Positions 1 through 5,081 of a DNA stretch of 8,246 nt are shown piece by piece; the first letter of the stretch is position 1; the number at the start of each line of letters is the position of its first letter. The stretch is from assembly GCA_017561615.1 (NCBI GenBank), contig JAFZBT010000093.1:1-8246 (forward strand), written 5' to 3'. The stretch is from Erysipelotrichaceae bacterium (GTDB lineage: Bacteria; Bacillota_I; Bacilli_A; Erysipelotrichales; Erysipelotrichaceae). The notes under the pieces were generated by a model that was not told the DNA's origin, did no database searches, and saw only the letters and a program-made list of their open reading frames with translations. A program made the translations under genes and the position numbers.

Positions 1-156
1 CGCATACTGGGACTCGTTCATCAGCGCGCACCAGGCTAATTCAACCGGGGAATAGTCACCTTCCCAGACAGCTGTGCATTCCGGGTATTTTTCCGACAGT
101 CTTCGGACCAGGGTGCTTTTTCCGCTTCCCTGTAAACCTTCAACGAAATAATTCAT
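1..156 (-). CDS. P-loop kinase-like ATPase, N-terminal part only
   Basis: The first 52 codons of a minus-strand gene lie here; the rest is beyond the left edge. The protein starts MNYFVEGLQGSGKSTLVRRL, with a textbook Walker A motif (GLQGSGKST, residues 7-15) directly after the first beta strand, as in small nucleoside or nucleotide kinases and other single-domain P-loop kinases. Shortly after comes an acidic stretch, WEGDYSP (around residues 35-41). The start ATG is at 156-154, with GAGGA about nine bases upstream and AAGGA directly adjacent. It is the last gene of a probable minus-strand group, 117 bases after the HicB/DinB-like gene. The P-loop is certain, but the substrate cannot be told from this fragment; thymidylate kinase-like or an uncharacterised AAA-type kinase are both possible. 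Confidence 0.8.
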   Translation of the reverse strand, partial: MNYFVEGLQGSGKSTLVRRLSEKYPECTAVWEGDYSPVELAWCALMNESQYA

Positions 157-273
157 TCCTTATCGTTCCTCATATTCAACGCTTTCGCACGGCTGCTCAT
201 AGATTTCGCTGTATGTGTCATGAAAACTATTACCATTCTGTTTTCTTCATCACATCAGATGCAAGCCCCGGAT

Positions 274-981
274 TCATCGGGCAAATCTGAATAAATCAGG
301 TATGACATCCTCTCCAAAAGTAAGGACACCCATTCTGTACATCGCTTTGGCATGAATCCTGTCATGCCAGATAAACCGTCTCAAACTCTTCCTTACAGAC
401 CATAGTTCATCATAACTGCCGGTTACGACAGGTAACGACAGAAAGTCAGGAATGGATTCCAGAGCATCAAAGCCTCTTGCTCTGCAGGATATGATCGTTC
501 CCTCATTGTCAGCATCAACGCCGATTTCGGAAAAATAGTATGCGTTAACGTTTTTCGTGTGCTGATACATTTCCTCGGCGGTACGGGGAACGGCTCCGTA
601 AAAGGTCTTTCGCACCGGATTTGCACTTCTGTTCTTATCGGGAAATGATGCATAGAGAGCGTAGAAATCTTCCGCCGACTTCATTGCCACCGACTTGAGA
701 TACCGGTATTCTTCAGCGCTCAAAGGCATTTCTTCTGTTCTGAACAGCACATCGCTGTCAGCATCTTTGACCTCTAAATCAGATTCCTTTTCCTGAACGA
801 TCTCTACAGTACAATCATTGATGGATGGCTCCCCCTTCCAGAGTTGAAAGCGCCGTATTTCTTCCGGCATTTTGAGCACAGTTTCTTTTAGTGATGCGCC
901 TCTTGTAAAAGCACCCACTAAATTTTCAGCATAAAGAATGCTGTCACTCCCATTATGCTCCCACACACAACTGACTTTCAT
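274..981 (-). CDS. HicB-like / DinB-like two-part protein of unknown function
   Basis: A 235-residue protein that I can only describe by resemblance. Residues 1-50 look like a HicB-type fold: a short strand (KVSCVWEH), then AENLVGAFTRGASLKETVLKMPEEI, which follows the HicB pattern of a glycine turn, a G-x-S/T-x-x-E motif and a helix. After an acidic linker (about 60-85), residues 88-235 look like a DinB-type helical bundle. H141 (in a Y-Q-H-T helix) and H206 plus H210 (in WHDRIHAKAM) are spaced as the DinB metal-binding triad would be. DinB-like proteins in Bacillota are often thiol-dependent transferases or of unknown role. The start is well supported: GGAGGT at 986-991 lies four bases upstream of the ATG. 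The gene follows the methyltransferase by 35 bases and is probably co-transcribed with it. There is no HicA-like partner beside it, so I do not call it an antitoxin. Confidence 0.8.
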   Translation of the reverse strand: MKVSCVWEHNGSDSILYAENLVGAFTRGASLKETVLKMPEEIRRFQLWKGEPSINDCTVEIVQEKESDLEVKDADSDVLFRTEEMPLSAEEYRYLKSVAMKSAEDFYALYASFPDKNRSANPVRKTFYGAVPRTAEEMYQHTKNVNAYYFSEIGVDADNEGTIISCRARGFDALESIPDFLSLPVVTGSYDELWSVRKSLRRFIWHDRIHAKAMYRMGVLTFGEDVIPDLFRFAR

Positions 982-1016
982 TATTACCTCCGAAAACTGC
1001 GATTCACGCTCTGACC

Positions 1017-2339
1017 TTATCTCCCTGACAACAGAACAACGGTCTCCACATGCGGCGTCTGCGGAAACATGTCATATGGCTGGATGAACGTCACTTCATA
1101 ATGTCTTTCCAGTTCTGCCACGTTCTTAGCCAACGTAGCGGGATTGCAGGAAACGTAGATTATCTTCTTTGGCCTGCTTTTGAGGATCGTTTCAATGAAA
1201 TCATCACCCAGGCCGCTGCGCGGCGGGTCGACGACCATGACATCGATTGGCTGTCTTCTGGCTATTCTGCCGATTTCCTCATTGGCGTCAGCGCAGATGA
1301 ATTCCGCACTCCCGATGCCATTTATTCTGGCGTTCTCTCTGGCGTTTTCGACGGCGCTCTTTTCGATGTCAATGCCGATGATCTTCTGACATCTTTCCGC
1401 CAGCATCAGCGACATGACGCCGATACCGCAGAAAGCCTCGACAACGGTGCCGCACTTTTCGCCAAGCAGGTCTCTGACCTTACGGTAGATGTTTATGGCC
1501 TGCTGAGTATTCAGCTGGAAGAAGGACTGCGGAGCCAGAGCGAACTTCTTTCCTTCGATGCTCAGATCAATGTTCTTCTTTCCTGCCAGCAGAAAGGACT
1601 TGCCGGAAAGCAGACTGACCGGGTTTCTGACGGTATTGACGATCTGGTAAAGGGAAACGATCCGGCTGTCAGCCACGATGTCATCGATCAGCCTTTGGGG
1701 CAGTTTTTCCTCTCCGGTGACTATGACGGCCTGATACTGATCGTCAAAGCCTCTGACCATCAACTGCCGGATTCCCTTTTTCTGTCTGTTATCATAGGCT
1801 TTCAGATGCTGCTCATTCAAAGCGCTGAGAACCTCGAGACGGATCTCTTCCAATGTTTCTTCATGCAGCGGGCAGCGGTCAATGATGACCGGCTTATTGG
1901 ATCCGCTCTGATAAAGTGCGTTGACCAGCCGGCCGTCAGCCTCTACTACCGGCAGGGCGCATTTGTTGCGGTAAGCCATCTGCCTGTCTGAAGCAACGGT
2001 CATTTCCGGTTCGATTTCCTGATGAGCGTACTTGAAGAAGGCTTCCTTCAGCAGTTCTCTTTTATTTTCCAGCTGGGCTTCATACTGCAATGTCATCAGC
2101 GGACAGCTTCCGCATAAGCGGTTATGGGAACAGAAGGCCTTTCTTCTCTGCTTGCTGCGCTTTTCAATTCTGATCAGAGAACCGATGCAGTAGCTTCGGC
2201 AGTCTTCCCTGATCTTCCACTCCACGGTTTCGCCGGGGAAACAGCCCGCAATGAAGGCCGGCTTATTGCGGTAATAGCCGATCCCTTCGCCATTGATGCC
2301 CATCTTTTCAATCTGAATCTTCATGAACTCATTATACAC
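1017..2339 (-). CDS. rlmD: 23S rRNA (uracil-C5)-methyltransferase, RlmD/RlmCD type
   Basis: This enzyme uses S-adenosylmethionine to methylate carbon 5 of uracil in 23S rRNA: U1939 in the RlmD group, and both U747 and U1939 in Bacillota RlmCD. It is full length at about 440 residues. An N-terminal TRAM RNA-binding domain (about 6-60) is followed by the iron-sulfur cysteines C70, C76 and C79 (CSHNRLCGSC), with the fourth, C156, in DRCPLH. The methyltransferase domain shows AFCGIGVMSL (302-311), DPPRSGL (371-377), the nucleophile C398 in SCNPATLAKN, and the general-base glutamate E432 in HVETV. Sequence alone does not separate RlmD from RlmCD. The start is uncertain: a GTG at 2339 has AGGGAAG twelve bases upstream, while an in-frame ATG at 2324 gives MKIQIEKMG, where the TRAM domain usually begins, but lacks a ribosome binding site. 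It heads the minus-strand group and is divergent from the aldehyde dehydrogenase. Confidence 0.95.
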   Translation of the reverse strand: MYNEFMKIQIEKMGINGEGIGYYRNKPAFIAGCFPGETVEWKIREDCRSYCIGSLIRIEKRSKQRRKAFCSHNRLCGSCPLMTLQYEAQLENKRELLKEAFFKYAHQEIEPEMTVASDRQMAYRNKCALPVVEADGRLVNALYQSGSNKPVIIDRCPLHEETLEEIRLEVLSALNEQHLKAYDNRQKKGIRQLMVRGFDDQYQAVIVTGEEKLPQRLIDDIVADSRIVSLYQIVNTVRNPVSLLSGKSFLLAGKKNIDLSIEGKKFALAPQSFFQLNTQQAINIYRKVRDLLGEKCGTVVEAFCGIGVMSLMLAERCQKIIGIDIEKSAVENARENARINGIGSAEFICADANEEIGRIARRQPIDVMVVDPPRSGLGDDFIETILKSRPKKIIYVSCNPATLAKNVAELERHYEVTFIQPYDMFPQTPHVETVVLLSGR

Positions 2340-2371
2340 TCATTTAGTAATCTTCCCTAATGTTCGCCGGT

Positions 2372-2400
2372 TTGACATTGGTCATGCCGCTTTCTACAAT
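2372..2400 (+). promoter_or_regulatory. Sigma-A promoter of the aldehyde dehydrogenase gene
   Basis: A perfect -35 box TTGACA (2372-2377) and a -10 box TACAAT (2395-2400) are separated by 17 bases, the ideal spacing. Transcription should begin near 2407, leaving a leader of about 40 bases. Within that leader GGCGC and GCGCC (2418-2429) form a five-base-pair inverted repeat around TG; it has no U-tract, so it is not a terminator. Confidence 0.8.
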
Positions 2401-2447
2401 TTAGACAGTAATAAAACGGCGCTGGCGCCTGAAAACGAGGTAACGCT

Positions 2448-3818
2448 ATGAGCAAGATCGAAGAAACCCTGAACAGACAGAAGGAATACTTTTACAGCGG
2501 CAGGACGCTTGAACTTTCCGCCCGTCTGGCTGCCCTGAGCAGCCTTGAACAGGCTGTTCGGAATCATGAAGAAGAAGTGATCGAAGCTCTGCATCTGGAT
2601 CTCAACAAATCACGTACCGAAGCCGTCATTACCGAACTGGGCATCTTCTATAACGAAGTTTCCTATCTCAGAAAAAACCTCCGCCGACTGATGAAACCGA
2701 AAAAGGTGAGGACTACTCTGTCTCTGATTCCCGCCCGCAGCTACGTCGTCAGTGAGCCTTACGGCTGCGTGCTGATCATGTCTCCCTGGAACTATCCGTT
2801 CTTACTGACCATGCAGCCTTTGGCCGGTGCTTTGGCCGGAGGCAACTGCGTCGCTCTCAAGCCCTCTGCCTACAGTCCTCATACTTCCGAAGTGATCAGA
2901 ACAATCGTTTCCGAAGCCCTGAATGAAGAACTGGTAACCGTCGTTCTGGGCGGCCGGCAGGAGAATCAGCAGCTGCTGGATCAACCCTTTGACTTCATCT
3001 TCTTTACCGGCAGCGTCGCGGTCGGCAAACTGGTCATGATCAAGGCTGCGGAAAGGCTGACACCGATCGCTCTGGAGCTGGGCGGCAAATCCCCGGTCAT
3101 CGTGGACGAGACCGCAGACATCGACCTGGCGGCCAAGCGGCTGGTCTTCGGCAAGTTCATCAACGCCGGCCAGACCTGCGTGGCACCCGACCACATCTTT
3201 GTTCACCATTCAGTCGAACGGCAACTCGTTGACCGACTCATTTACTGGATCGAACAGTTCTATCCCCTGGATGAAAAGGAGTTCATCGCCGACTACCCCT
3301 GCATCATCAACCAGAAGCACTTTGAACGCCTGCTGGGATTGCTGAAGGATCAGCAGATAACCTACGGCGGTAAACACAATGAAGAGACCCGGCAGATCCA
3401 GCCGACAATCGTCCGCAATGTTGACCGCTCCAACAAGCTCATGCAGGAAGAACTGTTCGGACCGATCTTCCCCATCCTCACCTATGAGAGTTTTACAGAT
3501 GTAATCAGCGAGATAAAGCGGCTGCCCAAGCCTCTGGCACTCTACCTTTTCTCAACTGATGAAAGCCACATGAAGACTGTGGAAAATGAAGTGAGCTTCG
3601 GAGGCGGCTGCATCAACGACTGCGTCGTCCAGCTCTCAAACCACCATCTCCCCTTCGGCGGCGTGGGCAACAGCGGCGTCGGCAGCTATCATGGTGAGGC
3701 CAGCTTCCGCTGCTTTACCCATCAGAAGTCGCTGGTCCGCAAGTCCAACCATCTGGACATATCGGTCCGCTACCGCCCTTACGACAAGCGCAAGAGCGAC
3801 ATTCTTACCAGGCTGTAA
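2448..3818 (+). CDS. NAD(P)-dependent aldehyde dehydrogenase, class 3 family
   Basis: This cytosolic enzyme oxidises aldehydes to carboxylic acids with NAD or NADP. At 456 residues it has the usual length of the class 3 (ALDH3, YwdH-like) family, shorter than the roughly 490-residue classes. The family motifs appear in order: PWNYPF (113-118, with the oxyanion asparagine N115), cofactor-loop FFTGS (185-189), ELGGKSP with the general base E210, GQTC with the nucleophile C244, EELFGP, and the C-terminal PFGGVGNSGVG signature. All catalytic residues are present, so it should be active. The C-terminal tail is basic (YRPYDKRKSDILTRL); I see no clear membrane helix, unlike some membrane-bound ALDH3 members. 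The start has GAGG (2437-2440) seven bases upstream. It is transcribed alone, between its own promoter and terminator, so the context does not point to a particular aldehyde. Confidence 0.95.
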   Translation: MSKIEETLNRQKEYFYSGRTLELSARLAALSSLEQAVRNHEEEVIEALHLDLNKSRTEAVITELGIFYNEVSYLRKNLRRLMKPKKVRTTLSLIPARSYVVSEPYGCVLIMSPWNYPFLLTMQPLAGALAGGNCVALKPSAYSPHTSEVIRTIVSEALNEELVTVVLGGRQENQQLLDQPFDFIFFTGSVAVGKLVMIKAAERLTPIALELGGKSPVIVDETADIDLAAKRLVFGKFINAGQTCVAPDHIFVHHSVERQLVDRLIYWIEQFYPLDEKEFIADYPCIINQKHFERLLGLLKDQQITYGGKHNEETRQIQPTIVRNVDRSNKLMQEELFGPIFPILTYESFTDVISEIKRLPKPLALYLFSTDESHMKTVENEVSFGGGCINDCVVQLSNHHLPFGGVGNSGVGSYHGEASFRCFTHQKSLVRKSNHLDISVRYRPYDKRKSDILTRL

Positions 3819-3827
3819 AGCCGGATG

Positions 3828-3852
3828 AAAAGGTCTGAAGTTCAGACCTTTT
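3828..3852. terminator. Bidirectional intrinsic terminator after the aldehyde dehydrogenase
   Basis: AAAAGGTCTG (3828-3837) and CAGACCTTTT (3843-3852) form a perfect ten-base-pair stem with a five-base loop. On the plus strand the stem runs into TTTT-A-CTTT. The A-rich left arm gives a T-run on the minus strand too, so it can also end transcription of the small membrane protein gene converging from the right. Confidence 0.88.
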
Positions 3853-3868
3853 ACTTTGTCTTTATCGA

Positions 3869-4072
3869 TTACTTCTTGCTGACCTTGATCAGAATGGCAA
3901 TCAGCAGGCCGATGATGATCAGCGGAGCAAACAGGTAGATCAGCGCCACCAGAATCGATGTTCCGGCAGCCACCAGTCTCATCACGTACTTGATGAGGTG
4001 CCAGGCAACATATACGACTGCCACCAGCAGCACGACATCCAGCAGCATTCTCAGAATGTCATTACCCTTCAT
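3869..4072 (-). CDS. Small two-helix membrane protein, function unknown
   Basis: A 67-residue hydrophobic protein that I do not recognise. Two membrane segments are evident, about residues 9-26 (MLLDVVLLVAVVYVAWHL) and 36-63, joined by a short loop with K29 and R33, and the protein ends in a basic KVSKK tail. There is no cleavable signal peptide or cysteine. The gene looks genuine: AAGGAGA (4083-4089) lies ten bases upstream of the ATG, a promoter sits just above that, and a terminator follows the stop codon. The 216-residue membrane protein lies upstream on the same strand, 63 bases away, but a promoter in the gap suggests that this gene can be expressed on its own. Confidence 0.75.
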   Translation of the reverse strand: MKGNDILRMLLDVVLLVAVVYVAWHLIKYVMRLVAAGTSILVALIYLFAPLIIIGLLIAILIKVSKK

Positions 4073-4101
4073 GTAACTTATCTCTCCTTTTCAACTATCT
4101 C

Positions 4102-4130
4102 ATTATAGTTCTTTTGCGCAAAAACACCAA
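4102..4130 (-). promoter_or_regulatory. Probable promoter of the 67-residue membrane protein gene
   Basis: Read on the minus strand, TTGGTG (4130-4125) and a perfect TATAAT (4107-4102) are 17 bases apart. Transcription would begin near 4095, just ahead of the AAGGAGA ribosome binding site. The -35 box is only a partial match. Confidence 0.6.
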
Positions 4131-4135
4131 ATCCG

Positions 4136-4786
4136 TCAGATGATCCCTGCCGGAATCAGAATGACCAGCAACAAGGCCACCGTCCCCCATAAGATTCCCA
4201 GCACTTTCCATTTCTTTCTGTCCGGCAGTTCGTTGATGTAATTGCAGGCCAGAAAGAAGGGAATGTAGGTAGTGATGAACACCGGCAGAACACCCCACCA
4301 TCTGTAAACCCAGATGAAGGAATGGTTGGAAGTCGCCGCCAGGAAGGATTCGAACAGGGCAAACAGCAGCGCCATGGAAACGGCTCCGACGATCTTGCAG
4401 TCGATGCCGAAGTATTTGGTGCTCTTATCTTCCGGCAGCATCTTGTAACAGATCATGCCCGACAGCGAGAACATCATGCTCAGTTCCCAGCAGACGCCGA
4501 TCAGGATGATGAAGGTCGTGGAAGCGTTGCTTACGGACCACAGGGGGTATCCCCATACATGGGCGATGACGGCATTGGCGATCTCATAAAGCCAGTGAAC
4601 GCCATAGGTAGCCAGACCGGCTGCGATGACCTTGTATTCCTTCTTCTGCATGTTGTCCCAGTAGACATAGAAGACGACAGACAGAATGAAGATGAAAGTC
4701 CAGTTGAAGTTTTCCGTGCTTCTGACGATGATCTGGTCGACCAGTTCCCTGGCGCCGTCACTTCCGTCACCCCAGAATGTGAACAT
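4136..4786 (-). CDS. Six-helix integral membrane protein, family not recognised
   Basis: A 216-residue protein with a hydrophilic N-terminus (MFTFWGDGSDGAREL) and about six membrane segments, near residues 28-44, 52-76, 89-114, 128-150, 163-183 and 193-214. Acidic and aromatic residues lie inside or at the edge of predicted helices: W65 and E68 (HWLYEIAN), W100 and E101 (VCWELSMMF), and E146 (LFESF). Buried charges of this kind often mark a transport path or cofactor site rather than a plain anchor, but that is inference. I cannot assign a family. The start is supported by GAGAGG (4795-4800) eight bases upstream of the ATG, and a strong extended -10 promoter precedes it. It is divergent from the ABC transporter operon and shares its 295-base control region. 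Confidence 0.85.
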   Translation of the reverse strand: MFTFWGDGSDGARELVDQIIVRSTENFNWTFIFILSVVFYVYWDNMQKKEYKVIAAGLATYGVHWLYEIANAVIAHVWGYPLWSVSNASTTFIILIGVCWELSMMFSLSGMICYKMLPEDKSTKYFGIDCKIVGAVSMALLFALFESFLAATSNHSFIWVYRWWGVLPVFITTYIPFFLACNYINELPDRKKWKVLGILWGTVALLLVILIPAGII

Positions 4787-4813
4787 ATGATATACCTCTC
4801 TTTTTCTGTTTAT

Positions 4814-4822
4814 ATTATAACA
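4814..4822 (-). promoter_or_regulatory. Extended -10 promoter of the 216-residue membrane protein gene
   Basis: On the minus strand the sequence reads TGTTATAAT: a perfect TATAAT (4819-4814) preceded by the TGn extension. No recognisable -35 box lies 17 bases upstream (AACGGC), which is common for extended -10 promoters. Transcription should start near 4807. Confidence 0.7.
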
Positions 4823-4866
4823 CAGCCCGCTTATCCGCCGTTTCTTTCAGCCCTTTTTCAATAATG

Positions 4867-4880
4867 ATGAAAATTTTCAT
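4867..4880. promoter_or_regulatory. Perfect 14-base palindrome upstream of the transporter promoter
   Basis: ATGAAAATTTTCAT is exactly self-complementary and ends nine bases before the -35 box of the plus-strand operon promoter. It could be an operator for a dimeric regulator or simply AT-rich upstream promoter sequence. It appears only once in the window as far as I can see. Confidence 0.35.
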
Positions 4881-4889
4881 GTTTTTGTG

Positions 4890-4917
4890 TTGACATATTT
4901 TCAATAAGGTTTAGAAT
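4890..4917 (+). promoter_or_regulatory. Sigma-A promoter of the leader peptide and ABC transporter operon
   Basis: A perfect -35 box TTGACA (4890-4895) and a -10 box TAGAAT (4912-4917; five of six matches) are 16 bases apart. Transcription should start near 4924, so the message would begin almost at the ribosome binding site of the leader peptide. That is the arrangement expected for an attenuator whose leader must be translated at once. Confidence 0.82.
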
Positions 4918-4939
4918 ACAGGTAGAAGGGAAACTGATT

Positions 4940-4999
4940 ATGAAGAATTCACGCTATTACGTTTACTTTTATTTCTTCTTCAATTACCGGAAAAAGTAA
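4940..4999 (+). CDS. Tyrosine/phenylalanine-rich leader peptide of an attenuator
   Basis: A 19-codon reading frame encodes MKNSRYYVYFYFFFNYRKK and ends with TAA. AGAAGGG (4924-4930) is nine bases upstream of the ATG, a good ribosome binding site, and a strong promoter lies just ahead. Nine of 19 residues are aromatic: tyrosine at 6, 7, 9, 11 and 16, phenylalanine at 10, 12, 13 and 14; there is no tryptophan. Such density of regulatory codons, together with a downstream terminator and an aromatic-amino-acid-type transporter, is the hallmark of leader peptides such as TrpL and PheL. The peptide itself probably has no function; its translation would sense charged tRNA-Tyr and perhaps tRNA-Phe. 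I do not know of a named family for this peptide. The reading frame is seen directly; the role is inferred from composition, position and the alternative hairpins described next. Confidence 0.85.
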   Translation: MKNSRYYVYFYFFFNYRKK

Positions 5000-5059
5000 T
5001 CGTTTTGCGTTGGCGTGTATTCAGTAAAGTTTAATCTATGCGGCTGCCAACAGGCAGCC
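4945..5059 (+). promoter_or_regulatory. Ribosome-mediated transcription attenuator (alternative hairpins 1:2, 2:3, 3:4)
   Basis: Four segments can pair as in the trp attenuator. Segment 1 (4945-4954, leader codons 2-5) pairs with segment 2 (5013-5022) in nine of ten positions. An antiterminator arm overlapping segment 2, GTTGGCG (5009-5015), pairs with TGCCAAC (5045-5051, segment 3) over seven pairs, one of them G-U. Segment 3 (5042-5048) pairs with segment 4 (5053-5059) to make the terminator. The 2:3 helix excludes both others. A ribosome stalled at tyrosine codons 6-7 would cover segment 1 and free segment 2 for antitermination. A ribosome at the stop codon (4997-4999) would reach the antiterminator arm and favour termination. 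The pairings are read from the sequence; stabilities were not computed. No T-box consensus (AGGGTGGNACCGCG) is present. Confidence 0.72.
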
Positions 5060-5067
5060 TTTGATTT
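5042..5067 (+). terminator. Attenuator terminator ahead of the ABC transporter
   Basis: GGCTGCC (5042-5048), loop AACA, and GGCAGCC (5053-5059) form a perfect, GC-rich seven-pair stem followed by TTTGATTT. It lies between the leader peptide and the first transporter gene. It ends before that gene's GGAGGGG ribosome binding site (5069-5075), so it acts on transcription rather than by hiding the site. The T-run is interrupted, which suits a conditional rather than absolute terminator. Confidence 0.8.
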
Positions 5068-5081
5068 CGGAGGGGAAACAA

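Noticed and set aside
153..236. A 27-codon minus-strand frame (starting MVIVFMTHTAKS) whose stop codon overlaps the kinase start as ATGA
   Set aside because: The overlap looks like translational coupling, but there is no ribosome binding site, the composition is unremarkable, and an in-frame stop lies a few codons upstream. Too weak to call a gene.
1050..1991. Long plus-strand open frame of 313 codons opposite the methyltransferase gene
   Set aside because: It is a shadow of the rlmD coding strand. The minus-strand product has all family motifs and catalytic residues, while the plus-strand product resembles nothing and has no ribosome binding site.
2418..2429. GGCGC-TG-GCGCC inverted repeat in the aldehyde dehydrogenase leader as a terminator or riboswitch
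   Set aside because: Only five base pairs with a two-base loop, no T-run, and no further structure in the 40-base leader; possibly an operator, but nothing supports it.
5061..5081. TTG at 5061 as start of the binding lipoprotein
   Set aside because: It lies in the T-run of the attenuator terminator, has no ribosome binding site, and would add seven residues before a normal lipoprotein signal peptide that begins at the ATG at 5082.
4924..5081. T-box riboswitch for the transporter operon
   Set aside because: The leader is only about 160 bases, lacks the T-box consensus and stem I features, and contains a convincing translated leader peptide instead.
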